Shown in pieces: positions 24,194 through 32,609 of a DNA stretch of 43,068 nucleotides. The position numbers and the translations under genes are program-made. The first letter of the stretch is position 1; each line of letters opens with the position of its first letter. Under the pieces are notes generated by a model. That model saw only the letters and a program-made list of their open reading frames with translations, had not been told where the DNA came from and made no database searches. The stretch is from NCBI RefSeq assembly GCF_012911935.1, contig NZ_JAAXLA010000061.1:1-43068 (forward strand), written 5' to 3'. The DNA is from Pseudonocardia acidicola. Its GTDB lineage: Bacteria; Actinomycetota; Actinomycetes; Mycobacteriales; Pseudonocardiaceae.

Positions 24194-26284
24194 ATGACGT
24201 GGCGAGTTGGGATTGACATCGGGGGGACGTTCACTGACGTCGTCGCAATCGAGGAAGAGACCGGACGGCGCGTCTACGAGAAGGTCCCGTCGACGCCGTG
24301 GGACCCCTCGAAGAGCTTCGCGAACGGCCTCGGCGGTCTGGCGGAGCACGGAGTCAGCGCCGACGAAACAGCCATGGTCATGCACGGCACCACCGTGGCG
24401 ACGAATGCGATTCTCGAGAGCAAGTACAGCGAGGCCGGGCTCATCGTTGCTCACGGGCACCGTGAGGTGCTCGAATGCGCCCGGCAGACGGTGCCGGGCG
24501 GCTTCGGCAACATCGCTTACTGGGAGAAGCCGCCCCGCGTGGTGCCTCTCGAGCTCGTGCGGGAGGTGAAGGGGCGCATGGCCCACACCGGGAGCGAAAT
24601 GGTGCCCCTCGACTCCGACTCGGTGCGCGCGGTCGCTGAGGAGTTCAAGGCCATGGGCATCGAGGCAGTGGCGGTCTCGCTGCTCAACAGCTACCGAAAC
24701 CCCGTCCACGAGGAAGCTGTCCGCGAGATCTTCGGAGAGGTCTACCCGGAGTGTTACCTCACCCTCTCGTCGGAGCTGAGCCGCGAGTACCGCGAGTACG
24801 AGCGGACGCTGAGCACCTGCCTCAACACCGCCCTGATGCCCGCGCTCACGCGCTACGTGAAGCAGTTGTCGGTGGCGATCGCCCAGAGCGGCGGCAAGTC
24901 CGAGCTGTTCGTCATGCAGTCCAACGGGGGCCTCGTCCCCGACGCCGACATCGCGACCCAGCCCATCAAGGCGGTGCTCTCCGGCCCGGCTGCGGGAGTC
25001 CTGGCCGCCTGCACGTTCGGCCAGGTGGCGGGCGAGCCGGATCTGATCACCCTCGACATGGGCGGTACCAGCACGGACATCTGCCTGATCGAGAACGGAC
25101 GGCCACACATGCTGGCCGAGGGGAAGATCGAGCACTACAACATCAAGACACCGATGGTCGACATCACGACGCTCGGCGCCGGAGGCGGCTCCATCGCGTC
25201 GATCGTCGGTGACGACTCACTGCGAGTGGGTCCGCAGAGCGCCGGCGCGAGCCCCGGCCCGGCCGCCTACGGCAAGGGCGGCACGCTGGCGACGGTGACC
25301 GACGCCCACGTCGTCCTCGGCCGCATCCCGGAGGCCACCCTCGGCGACGGGTCGATCACGGTCGACCGCGAGGCCGCGCGCAAGGCCATCACCGAGAACA
25401 TCGCCGACAAGCTCGGCGTGACCCCGGAGGAGGCAGCACTCGGCATCCTCCGACTCGCGAGCGAGAACATGGCCCGAGGCATCAGCCTGACCAGCGTCGC
25501 CCGCGGCCGCGACCCGCGCAAGTTCACCCTCTTCCCGTTCGGAGGCGCCGGCGGCCTGCATGCCTGCAGGTGCGCGGAGATCATGCAGACCGGCAAGGTC
25601 CTGGTGCCGCTTGCCCCCGGCCTCGCCTGCGCAGAGGGCCTGCTCATGACCGACCTCCGTACCGACGCCGTCTACACCTACGTGCGTCGCGAGGACGAGA
25701 TCGACTTCCCCGAGCTTCAGCAGGCGTACCGCAAGATCGCGGAGGAAGCGCTCGCGGCCGCCCGTCGCGAAAGTGTCGACCAGCAGCGGATCGGCGTGGA
25801 GACTTTCCTCGACTTCCGCTACAGCAGCCAGGCGTACGAGATCCGTGTGCAGGTCGACTCCCACTACGACGGGGACCCCAACGAGCTCTCCGAGGAGGCC
25901 TGGCAGAAGGCGATCGAGCAGTTCCACGCCGCTCACGAGCGGACCTACGGGTACTCGTACAAGGGGCAGGATCCCGTGGAGATCGTCGCGCTCGCGGCGG
26001 CCGGGATCGGGGAGCTCAGCCGGCCGCCCATCAACGAGATCGCCGCCAAGCACACCACCTGGGCCGGCGCGAACCTCGGTGACACGCAGGTCTACTTCGA
26101 GTCGAAGGCCGGTCACGACGGCGGCTGGGTCTCGACCCCCGTCTACCCGCGTGATGGTCTGCCCGTCGACCTGCCGACCTCAGGACCGGCGATCGTGGTG
26201 CAGGAGGACTCGACGTTCGTACTGGAGCCGGGCTGGTCGATGACCGTGGACAAGAACGGCCAGATCCTCGCCACCCGCGACTGA
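24194..26284 (+). CDS. Hydantoinase A / oxoprolinase-type ATPase subunit
   Basis: A 696-residue subunit of an ATP-dependent cyclic-amide hydrolase or acetone/acetophenone-carboxylase-type enzyme. The N-terminus VGIDIGGTFTDVVAIEE and the later LDMGGTSTDICLIENG are the two phosphate-binding loops of the ASKHA fold shared by HyuA, oxoprolinase and acetophenone carboxylase. Length is typical of HyuA. ATG 24194 follows AGGAAGGA. The B subunit follows after 26 bases. Hydantoin or related ring opening is likely but a carboxylase role cannot be excluded from sequence. Confidence 0.9.
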   Translation: MTWRVGIDIGGTFTDVVAIEEETGRRVYEKVPSTPWDPSKSFANGLGGLAEHGVSADETAMVMHGTTVATNAILESKYSEAGLIVAHGHREVLECARQTVPGGFGNIAYWEKPPRVVPLELVREVKGRMAHTGSEMVPLDSDSVRAVAEEFKAMGIEAVAVSLLNSYRNPVHEEAVREIFGEVYPECYLTLSSELSREYREYERTLSTCLNTALMPALTRYVKQLSVAIAQSGGKSELFVMQSNGGLVPDADIATQPIKAVLSGPAAGVLAACTFGQVAGEPDLITLDMGGTSTDICLIENGRPHMLAEGKIEHYNIKTPMVDITTLGAGGGSIASIVGDDSLRVGPQSAGASPGPAAYGKGGTLATVTDAHVVLGRIPEATLGDGSITVDREAARKAITENIADKLGVTPEEAALGILRLASENMARGISLTSVARGRDPRKFTLFPFGGAGGLHACRCAEIMQTGKVLVPLAPGLACAEGLLMTDLRTDAVYTYVRREDEIDFPELQQAYRKIAEEALAAARRESVDQQRIGVETFLDFRYSSQAYEIRVQVDSHYDGDPNELSEEAWQKAIEQFHAAHERTYGYSYKGQDPVEIVALAAAGIGELSRPPINEIAAKHTTWAGANLGDTQVYFESKAGHDGGWVSTPVYPRDGLPVDLPTSGPAIVVQEDSTFVLEPGWSMTVDKNGQILATRD

Positions 26285-26310
26285 CCTGACGCCTCGAACG
26301 GAGACCCGAC

Positions 26311-28290
26311 ATGACTCAGGAAATCACGCACTTCACGATCGACATGACGCCGTACGAGGACCGCACCCAGTTCGAGCCCATGCGGCTCAAGAGCTGGCCG
26401 CGCGACGACGCCGCGTGGGAGCGGGTCCAGAAGCTGAAGCCGACGCTCGACTCCCTCACGGTCGACGTCATTGGTGGCGCGCTCCAGTGGGCCGTCGAGG
26501 AGGGCGAGGCTGTCGTCGAGCGGATGGCGCGCAGCAGCATCATCCGCGAGCAGCACGACTACCGCGCCTCGATCAACTCGATCGACTGCGACAACGTGAC
26601 CACGGTGTCGTGGGCCGCGACCGCAGACCCGATCCGCGACACCTACGCTCTCGACGAGATCCTGCCCGGTGACGTCTACATTTACAACGACGTCCATGGC
26701 TCGTGCGCCACGATCGGACACCTGCCCGACTACTGCATCGTCATCCCGATCTTCGGAGAGGGCCGGCTCATCGGCTTCTCCCAGGTGTTCGGCCACGTCA
26801 CCGACGTCGGCGGCGCCGTACCGGGCAGCTGGCCCATCCGGTCGACAAGCATCTACGAAGAAGGCACGATCTGCCCGGTCATCAAGCTGTTCGACGCCGG
26901 CAAGCTCAACGCGGACGCGCAGAAGATCATCTTGCGCAACAGCCGCTTTCCGGGCGAGCTCCAAGGCGACATCGACGGGTTCATCGCGTGCGCGCGGCTG
27001 ATGGAGCGCCGGGTCCTCGAGCTCATCGACCAGTACGGCGCGGACGTGGTCGAGGCGGCGTTCTACGCGATCATGGACCGGTGCGAGAACGACGCTCGCG
27101 CGCACGCACTGCCGAACATTCCCGACGGGACCTACGTCGGCGAGGACTTCATCGAAGAAGACGGCATCTCCAACAAGCCGATCAAGATCAAATACACTAT
27201 TCACAAGGACAAGGACCGCATGGTGATCGACGCCAGCGGGACCGGTCCGACGGCGGAAGGCCCGGTCAACTGGGCGATGGACGGCCGCCACTACATCAAG
27301 TGGCTCGGCGCGTTCCTCGCCGGCGAGGCGGGGCAGGAGATCCTCGTCAACGAAGGCATGGGCCGCGTGATGCAAATGATGATCCCGCCCGACACGGTGC
27401 TGTCGGCGAGGCATCCCGCACCTGTCGTCGACCGCATGGAATGCATGCTGGTGATGATCAACGCCTACACGGCGGCGCTGGCGAAGGCGCACAAGGGAAA
27501 CGTCATCGCCGGCATGATGAACATCCAGCTCTACGGTATCTGGGGCCACGACGACGACGGCAACGAGTACCTCTACCGCGAGATTTTCGGGGCCGGCTCA
27601 GGCGCGCGTCCCTGGGCAGACGGGACAGACACCGTCGACCTCGTTCCCCATTCGAAGAACCTGCCGGCGGAGTTCATCGAGCAGCGCTACCCGATCGTCG
27701 TCGAGCGAGTCGGTCTCTACAAGGACTCCGGCGGCGCCGGGCTCTTCCGGGGCGGCCTCGGGTACCTCAAGGACGTTCGCTGCCTAGCGGACGGCTTCCT
27801 TTCGATCACCGCGTACCGCACCGTCTTCGGCCCGTTCGGCGTCAACGGGGGCAAGGCCGGCCTTCCGGGCGTGTGCTGGATCAACCCGGGCACACCCGAC
27901 GAGGTCAAGCTGGTTCACCGCCAGCAGATGGTCCCGGTGAAGAAGGGCGACATCGTCCGCATCACGACCCCCGGCGGCGGCGGGTGGGGCGACCCGCTCA
28001 AGCGCGACCCGGAAGCCGTGCGCCTCGACGTCCAGCGCGCCCTGGTGTCCCCGGAGAGCGCACGTGACGAGTACGGCGTCGTTCTCGTCGACAGCGACAA
28101 CCCTCGGCACCCCCTGGCCGTCGACGCCGAGGCGACTGCCGATCGTCGCCAGGAGCTCGCCGCCAACCGCGCTCCGCTGAAGCTCATCGAGCGCGGAGAG
28201 GCCTTCAACAAGATGGTCGAGGAAGGCCTCATCGAGGTCAGCGACTACGACGACCTCGCCTACGACGAGAACGGCAACCCGGTCGGCTGA
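26311..28290 (+). CDS. Hydantoinase B / oxoprolinase-type subunit
   Basis: A 659-residue partner of the upstream A subunit. Family motifs include ERMARSSIIREQHDYR near residue 71, GDVYIYNDVHG near 120, and GGAGLFRGGLGYLKDV plus a TPGGGGWGDPL block near the C-terminus. The C-terminus is about 80 residues longer than that of short HyuB proteins and carries an acidic, helical tail. GGAGA lies before the ATG. Together AB hydrolyse a cyclic or acyl amide with ATP, or carboxylate a ketone. Confidence 0.9.
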   Translation: MTQEITHFTIDMTPYEDRTQFEPMRLKSWPRDDAAWERVQKLKPTLDSLTVDVIGGALQWAVEEGEAVVERMARSSIIREQHDYRASINSIDCDNVTTVSWAATADPIRDTYALDEILPGDVYIYNDVHGSCATIGHLPDYCIVIPIFGEGRLIGFSQVFGHVTDVGGAVPGSWPIRSTSIYEEGTICPVIKLFDAGKLNADAQKIILRNSRFPGELQGDIDGFIACARLMERRVLELIDQYGADVVEAAFYAIMDRCENDARAHALPNIPDGTYVGEDFIEEDGISNKPIKIKYTIHKDKDRMVIDASGTGPTAEGPVNWAMDGRHYIKWLGAFLAGEAGQEILVNEGMGRVMQMMIPPDTVLSARHPAPVVDRMECMLVMINAYTAALAKAHKGNVIAGMMNIQLYGIWGHDDDGNEYLYREIFGAGSGARPWADGTDTVDLVPHSKNLPAEFIEQRYPIVVERVGLYKDSGGAGLFRGGLGYLKDVRCLADGFLSITAYRTVFGPFGVNGGKAGLPGVCWINPGTPDEVKLVHRQQMVPVKKGDIVRITTPGGGGWGDPLKRDPEAVRLDVQRALVSPESARDEYGVVLVDSDNPRHPLAVDAEATADRRQELAANRAPLKLIERGEAFNKMVEEGLIEVSDYDDLAYDENGNPVG

Positions 28291-28296
28291 TCCTTC

Positions 28297-28342
28297 CCGC
28301 AGCGCCGGGGTGACGCTCAACCCACGTCCCCCGGCGTTGCGG
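28297..28342 (+). terminator. Strong hairpin between hydantoinase B and acylase genes
   Basis: Arms 28297-28310 and 28329-28342 pair over 14 bases with one G-U wobble, around an 18-base loop. It begins seven bases after the hydantoinase B stop. There is no T tract, so it may be a weak terminator, attenuator or an RNA-protecting structure that lowers acylase expression relative to the two subunits. Confidence 0.55.
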
Positions 28343-28379
28343 CCTGCGCTTCTGCTTCCCCGCACATCTAGGAGTCACG

Positions 28380-30716
28380 ATGAGTCAGCAGAACGTGCCT
28401 GCCGACCGACGGGTTCACGTCATCCCCGGCCTCGAGTCGTCGGTGGAGATGGTCATCGACCGCTGGGGCGTCACCCACATCTACGCCTCGTGCTCGCACG
28501 ACGCGTTCTTCGCGCAGGGCTTCAACGCGGCGCGCGACCGACTGTGGCAGATCGACCTGTGGAGGCGTCGCGGCCTGGGGCTCCTGTCCGAGGTCTTCGG
28601 ACCGCAGTTCGTCGAGCGCGACCGGGCCGCGAGACTGTTCCTCTTCCGCGGTGACATGCGCCAGGAATGGCTCGCGTACGGATCCGACACCAAGCGGATC
28701 GCGTCCGCGTTCGTCGCCGGCGTGAACGCCTACGTCGATCTGGTGTGTGCCTCCCCCGACTTGCTGCCGCCGGAGTTCCGCCGGCACGGCTATCTGCCGT
28801 CGCGCTGGCAGCCGGACGACGTCGCCCGCATCCGCAGCCATGGCCTCTTCCAGAACGTGCGTGAGGAGGTCGCTCGGGCGCGGACGATCAGGGACTACGG
28901 CGTCGCGGTCGAGGAGCTGCGGAAGGTGAGGGAGCCGTTCGTCCCATTGGCGGTGCCCGAAGGGCTCGACCTCGACGCGATCCCCGACGACGTGCTCGAC
29001 GTCTATGAACTCGCGACGACGTACCCCGACTTCGACGACCCGGCCCACGTCCCGTCCTCCGAGGCGGTCCTGATGGAGGGCAGCAACAACTGGGTGCTCG
29101 GCGGGGAGGTGACGTCGACGGGTCGGCCCATCGTCGCGAACGACCCGCACCGCGCCCTGTCGCTGCCGTCGCTGCGCTACCTCGTCCATCTGAACACGCC
29201 CTCGTTCAGCGTGATCGGCGGCGGTGAGCCTGCGCTACCGGGGATCTCGATCGGCCACAACGGTTCGATGGCATTCGGGATGACGCTGTTCAGCGTCGAC
29301 CAGGAGGACCTGTACATCTACGAGCTCGACCCGGAGGACCCGACGCGTTACCGGTATCTCGACGGTTGGGAGCGGATGCGGGTCGAACGGTGCCGGATCC
29401 CGGTCCGTGGGGGCGGCGACGTCGAGGTCGAACTCGTGTTCACCCGCCACGGGCCGGTCATCCGTACGACGGAGACGCACGCGTTCGTGGTGCGGGCTGC
29501 GTGGCTCGAGCCGGGCATGGCGCCCTACCTGGGCAGCGTGGACTACATGAGGGCAACGGACGTCGAGACCTTCAGCGCGGCCATGAACAGATGGGGCGCA
29601 CCTGCGGAGAACCAGATCTACGCCGACGTCCTGGGGAACATCGCGTGGAAGGCAGCCGGGCTGACCCCGCGTCGACCGAACTGGGACGGAACGCTGCCCG
29701 TCCCGGGTGACGGCCGTTACGAGTGGGACGGCTTCTACGACGCCGACGAGCTCCCGGGAATCGACAACCCGGCCGTCGGCTGGTTCGCATCGGCGAACGA
29801 GATGAACCTCCCGCCCGACCATCCCGCGGAGAAGACGGTCACCCACGACTGGTATGCCCCGGCTCGGAAGCAACGGATCGACGCGGCGATCTCGAACGGC
29901 CTGGTCCGGTCGGTCACCGACGCTGCGCGGTTGCAGAGCGACGTGACGAGCCTTCCCGCGCAACGGATCCTTCGGGTCCTCGAGCGTCTCACCGACGGCG
30001 AGGCCACACGTGGTCTCGTGATGCTCCGAGGCTGGGACGGCGTCCTCGACGCGACGTCAGCGGCAGCCGCCCTCTTCGAGGTGTGGCACCGGCGCCACCT
30101 GCGGCCCGCGGTGCTCGCCGCGGCGCTGCGCCGGCTGTTGCCGGCGGCGGACGTCGACGATGCGGTGGCCCGGCTGCTGCCCGACGAGTCGCTGCTCGCC
30201 GACTCCCGGGTTCTGCTGAGTCTCGTCGAGCAGCCTGGCGACCGCTTGGGGCCGGACCCCGCTGCCACGCTGCGACAGGTCATGACGTCGTCGCTGGAGG
30301 CGGCGTACGCGCACTGCGAGTCGCTGCTGGGTGACGACGCGTCCACGTGGCGATGGGGGGACCTCCACGTCTCGGTGCTCCGTCATCCCCTCGGCCTTAC
30401 CGACGAGCACACGGGCGAGGTTGTGAAGGTCGGCCCGGTTCCACGTGGTGGGAGTGGGGACACCGTGTGCGACACCGCCTACGACGCCGCCTTCGTGCAG
30501 ACGGGTGGATCGACCTTCCGCGTGGTGATCGACGTGGGTGACTGGGACGGGTCGCTCGCTCTGAACTACCCGGGACAGTCCGGCGACCCCCGGTCGACGC
30601 ACTTCGACGACCTGGTCGACGCGTGGGCGCACGGGCAGTACTTCCCCCTTCTCTACAGCCGTTTCGCCGTGGAGGCGGAGGCGGAGGCGGTGCTTGAGCT
30701 GCGGCCGCCTGGCTGA
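28380..30716 (+). CDS. Penicillin acylase-type Ntn hydrolase, no signal peptide
   Basis: A 778-residue precursor of the penicillin G acylase family, which hydrolyses amide bonds of N-acyl compounds. Autocatalytic cleavage would fall between G234 and S235 in MEGSNNWVLGG; S235 becomes the N-terminal nucleophile of the beta chain. The alpha chain contains the family's RWGVTHIYA and QGFNAARDRLWQ motifs; oxyanion Asn is probably in ASANEMN. The N-terminus (MSQQNVPADRRVHV) shows no signal peptide, whereas most characterised relatives are exported, so this one is probably cytoplasmic. AGGAG precedes the ATG. It probably feeds the same pathway as the hydantoinase genes. Confidence 0.88.
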   Translation: MSQQNVPADRRVHVIPGLESSVEMVIDRWGVTHIYASCSHDAFFAQGFNAARDRLWQIDLWRRRGLGLLSEVFGPQFVERDRAARLFLFRGDMRQEWLAYGSDTKRIASAFVAGVNAYVDLVCASPDLLPPEFRRHGYLPSRWQPDDVARIRSHGLFQNVREEVARARTIRDYGVAVEELRKVREPFVPLAVPEGLDLDAIPDDVLDVYELATTYPDFDDPAHVPSSEAVLMEGSNNWVLGGEVTSTGRPIVANDPHRALSLPSLRYLVHLNTPSFSVIGGGEPALPGISIGHNGSMAFGMTLFSVDQEDLYIYELDPEDPTRYRYLDGWERMRVERCRIPVRGGGDVEVELVFTRHGPVIRTTETHAFVVRAAWLEPGMAPYLGSVDYMRATDVETFSAAMNRWGAPAENQIYADVLGNIAWKAAGLTPRRPNWDGTLPVPGDGRYEWDGFYDADELPGIDNPAVGWFASANEMNLPPDHPAEKTVTHDWYAPARKQRIDAAISNGLVRSVTDAARLQSDVTSLPAQRILRVLERLTDGEATRGLVMLRGWDGVLDATSAAAALFEVWHRRHLRPAVLAAALRRLLPAADVDDAVARLLPDESLLADSRVLLSLVEQPGDRLGPDPAATLRQVMTSSLEAAYAHCESLLGDDASTWRWGDLHVSVLRHPLGLTDEHTGEVVKVGPVPRGGSGDTVCDTAYDAAFVQTGGSTFRVVIDVGDWDGSLALNYPGQSGDPRSTHFDDLVDAWAHGQYFPLLYSRFAVEAEAEAVLELRPPG

Positions 30717-30755
30717 CAACAGACGCGCAGCAGCTTATCGTCGCCGGGTCCTCCG

Positions 30756-31970
30756 TTACGTGATCCCCCCGGCCGGCCTCCCGGCACTCATCGCGAACAG
30801 AAAGCTGGCAGCATCGCGAGGCCGACGTACGTCAATGCCGGTGAGACTGCGGAGCCTCTCGAGTCGGTTCAGCACCGTGTTCCGGTGGCAATAGAGCTCG
30901 CTGGCAGTGCGGGAGACAGTGCCGTCGCCTTCACAGAAGGTCCGCGCGGTCTCAATGAGCACATCCGCGTCCTGGACGTTCTCCAGAGCGCACTGGATGC
31001 GGTCAGCAAGAGCCTGGGTCACCAATGGGGCCTGCGTCGCCGCGACGGAGAGCCACGCGTCCTCGAGCAGGCCCGGTGAGTCCCGATCCTCGGGCAGTGC
31101 TGCGAGGATGTCGGAGGCGATCCGAACCGCCCGGGGGACCTCGTCCAAGCCATGGGCCGCCGGAGCGATGGCGCAGCGGATCTCCGAGAGGCAGTTCATG
31201 ACCCGCTTGTCCTGCTCCAGTGTGCTCTGAATGACGAGAAGGTCACCGCCCTCGACCTCTTGATAGTGGCAGGACCATCGCAGGGCCGTCAGGGCGTCAC
31301 GTGCGTCTCGGAAGCGACCGGCGCAATCCCGGTGTGCGATTGCGACCCGGAACCGGCCGTCGGCCGGCAGTTGCAGCACATCCGCTGCATTCTGGACGAC
31401 ATCGGGTCGCTCGCCATTGCATTTCAGCAAGCGCCTGAACCATTCACGCCGCCGGTCGCCGGAAAGCCGGTCCAACTCGCTGGACCGTCGCCGATATGCC
31501 TCCGTGATGCGTTGCGTGTGGTCATCGACGATCGACCAGATCGCCGGAGCTTCGTGCAGCAGTGTTGCGGCTTCATCCTCGTCCGCCTCCGCCAGCATTG
31601 CCTCCCACACGATCTGGAAGTCCCGATTCGCGGCCGCCTGCACCTCACTGAGCGAAACGCCCTGCTCAGCGCGACGAACACCCACGCGGTATGACACCTC
31701 AGCGAGGTCCTTGCCCACCTCTAAACCGGCGATACGACGCCAGATGAGCTCGAACACCTCTAGCGCCTTCGCGTGAAGCTCGTCATGATCGACCCAGGAA
31801 TCGCCGTACAACCCCGATTCCCGTAGCAGTACGAGCCAAGCGCGGTACTGCTCCTCGAGGCGGAGCAGGCAACGCCCAGCCACGGCCGCGCGGGCGGAGC
31901 TCGAGGACTCCTCTGTCGCGGCGGCGTGACCCACATCATCACGATAGGCGAATGACCCTGACGTCGGCAT
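30756..31970 (-). CDS. PucR/CdaR-type transcriptional regulator
   Basis: A 404-residue regulator. The last ~60 residues form the PucR C-terminal helix-turn-helix: TVSRTASELYCHRNTVLNRL then ERLRSLTGIDVRRP. The central region (about 170-300) resembles the GGDEF-like CdaR middle domain; the N-terminal 160 residues are helical, as in PucR proteins of purine, amino acid and amide catabolism. It converges on the acylase gene (39-base gap) and most likely controls the hydantoinase operon. The start MPTSGSF at 31970 is preferred; an upstream frame to 32,078 has no conserved content. Confidence 0.85.
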   Translation of the reverse strand: MPTSGSFAYRDDVGHAAATEESSSSARAAVAGRCLLRLEEQYRAWLVLLRESGLYGDSWVDHDELHAKALEVFELIWRRIAGLEVGKDLAEVSYRVGVRRAEQGVSLSEVQAAANRDFQIVWEAMLAEADEDEAATLLHEAPAIWSIVDDHTQRITEAYRRRSSELDRLSGDRRREWFRRLLKCNGERPDVVQNAADVLQLPADGRFRVAIAHRDCAGRFRDARDALTALRWSCHYQEVEGGDLLVIQSTLEQDKRVMNCLSEIRCAIAPAAHGLDEVPRAVRIASDILAALPEDRDSPGLLEDAWLSVAATQAPLVTQALADRIQCALENVQDADVLIETARTFCEGDGTVSRTASELYCHRNTVLNRLERLRSLTGIDVRRPRDAASFLFAMSAGRPAGGIT

Positions 31971-32196
31971 CGTCCGCCCGGCCCGAACTGTCGGCCTGCC
32001 GGTGCGCGGGCCGACTCCGGTAAGCACCGAGCCGCAGTCCACATCTGGCCTCATCGGTGGTGCGGCGCGCAAATCCACCCAACCCCGAGGCCCCGCCAGG
32101 CCACAGCACGCGGCTCCGCCACCGGTTTCCGCCCCGAGGTCGGCGGCAGCCCAAGACTGGTTCTGGCACGGTTTCCGTGAGTCTGACCGGTGGGGC

Positions 32197-32289
32197 TCAG
32201 TCGCTGAGCAGAATGCGTTTGCGGAGCAGGTCGGGCTTGGCGCGGCCGAACATCTGCCTCTTGATCATCTTTACTCGGTTGATGTGGCG
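32197..32289 (-). pseudogene. ISL3-family transposase C-terminal remnant
   Basis: The minus strand encodes HINRVKMIKRQMFGRAK and then PDLLRKRILLSD before a stop at 32197. This is the characteristic C-terminus of ISL3 (IS204/IS1001/IS1165) transposases. Upstream the frame loses similarity at once, so only about 30 residues of a ~400-residue protein remain. Confidence 0.72.
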
Positions 32290-32300
32290 CCGGCCGCCAC

Positions 32301-32417
32301 CCGACCCCGACTGCGGCGATCATCGACTCCCAGTCGGTGCGCGGCGCGGACACCGTCCTGCGCCGCAGCCGGGGCTACGACGCGGGCAAGCAGCGGCGGG
32401 CGACAATGCGCCCGTAG
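32301..32417 (+). pseudogene. IS5-family transposase fragment
   Basis: The plus strand encodes PTPTAAIIDSQSVRGADTV and then LRRSRGYDAGKQRR before a stop at 32415-32417. AAIIDSQSV with the following RGYDAGK is the region around the first catalytic Asp of IS5-type DDE transposases. Start and end of the gene are missing. It abuts the oppositely oriented ISL3 remnant. Confidence 0.72.
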
Positions 32418-32609
32418 CAGCCCATCTGTCGGTCCGGGGACGCCGCACCACGCCACCCCCGCGACGTGCATGGGCGACTTCACCCGGCGAGGTGGCGTTG
32501 ACCTCGCATGATCGCCAAGGCTCCCGGGCGGGGCCGGCGGGTTCCTCATGGGCCGATTGCGGTCGGCGCGGGGCTGATGCGTCCGGCCCTACGCCGACCG
32601 CCAACGGCG

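Larger units (their letters stand above)
31971..32609. other. Insertion-sequence graveyard between PucR and hydroxylase genes
   Basis: 639 bases without an intact gene. They contain tail fragments of two transposases (listed separately) and a perfect short palindrome CACGGTTTCCGTG at about 32,167-32,179, which could be a relic of an IS end. The rest is unassigned. Confidence 0.6.

Noticed and set aside
28380..30716. Penicillin acylase gene as a beta-lactam resistance or biosynthesis gene
   Set aside because: The family has broad amide substrates; no other beta-lactam genes are nearby and the operon is catabolic.
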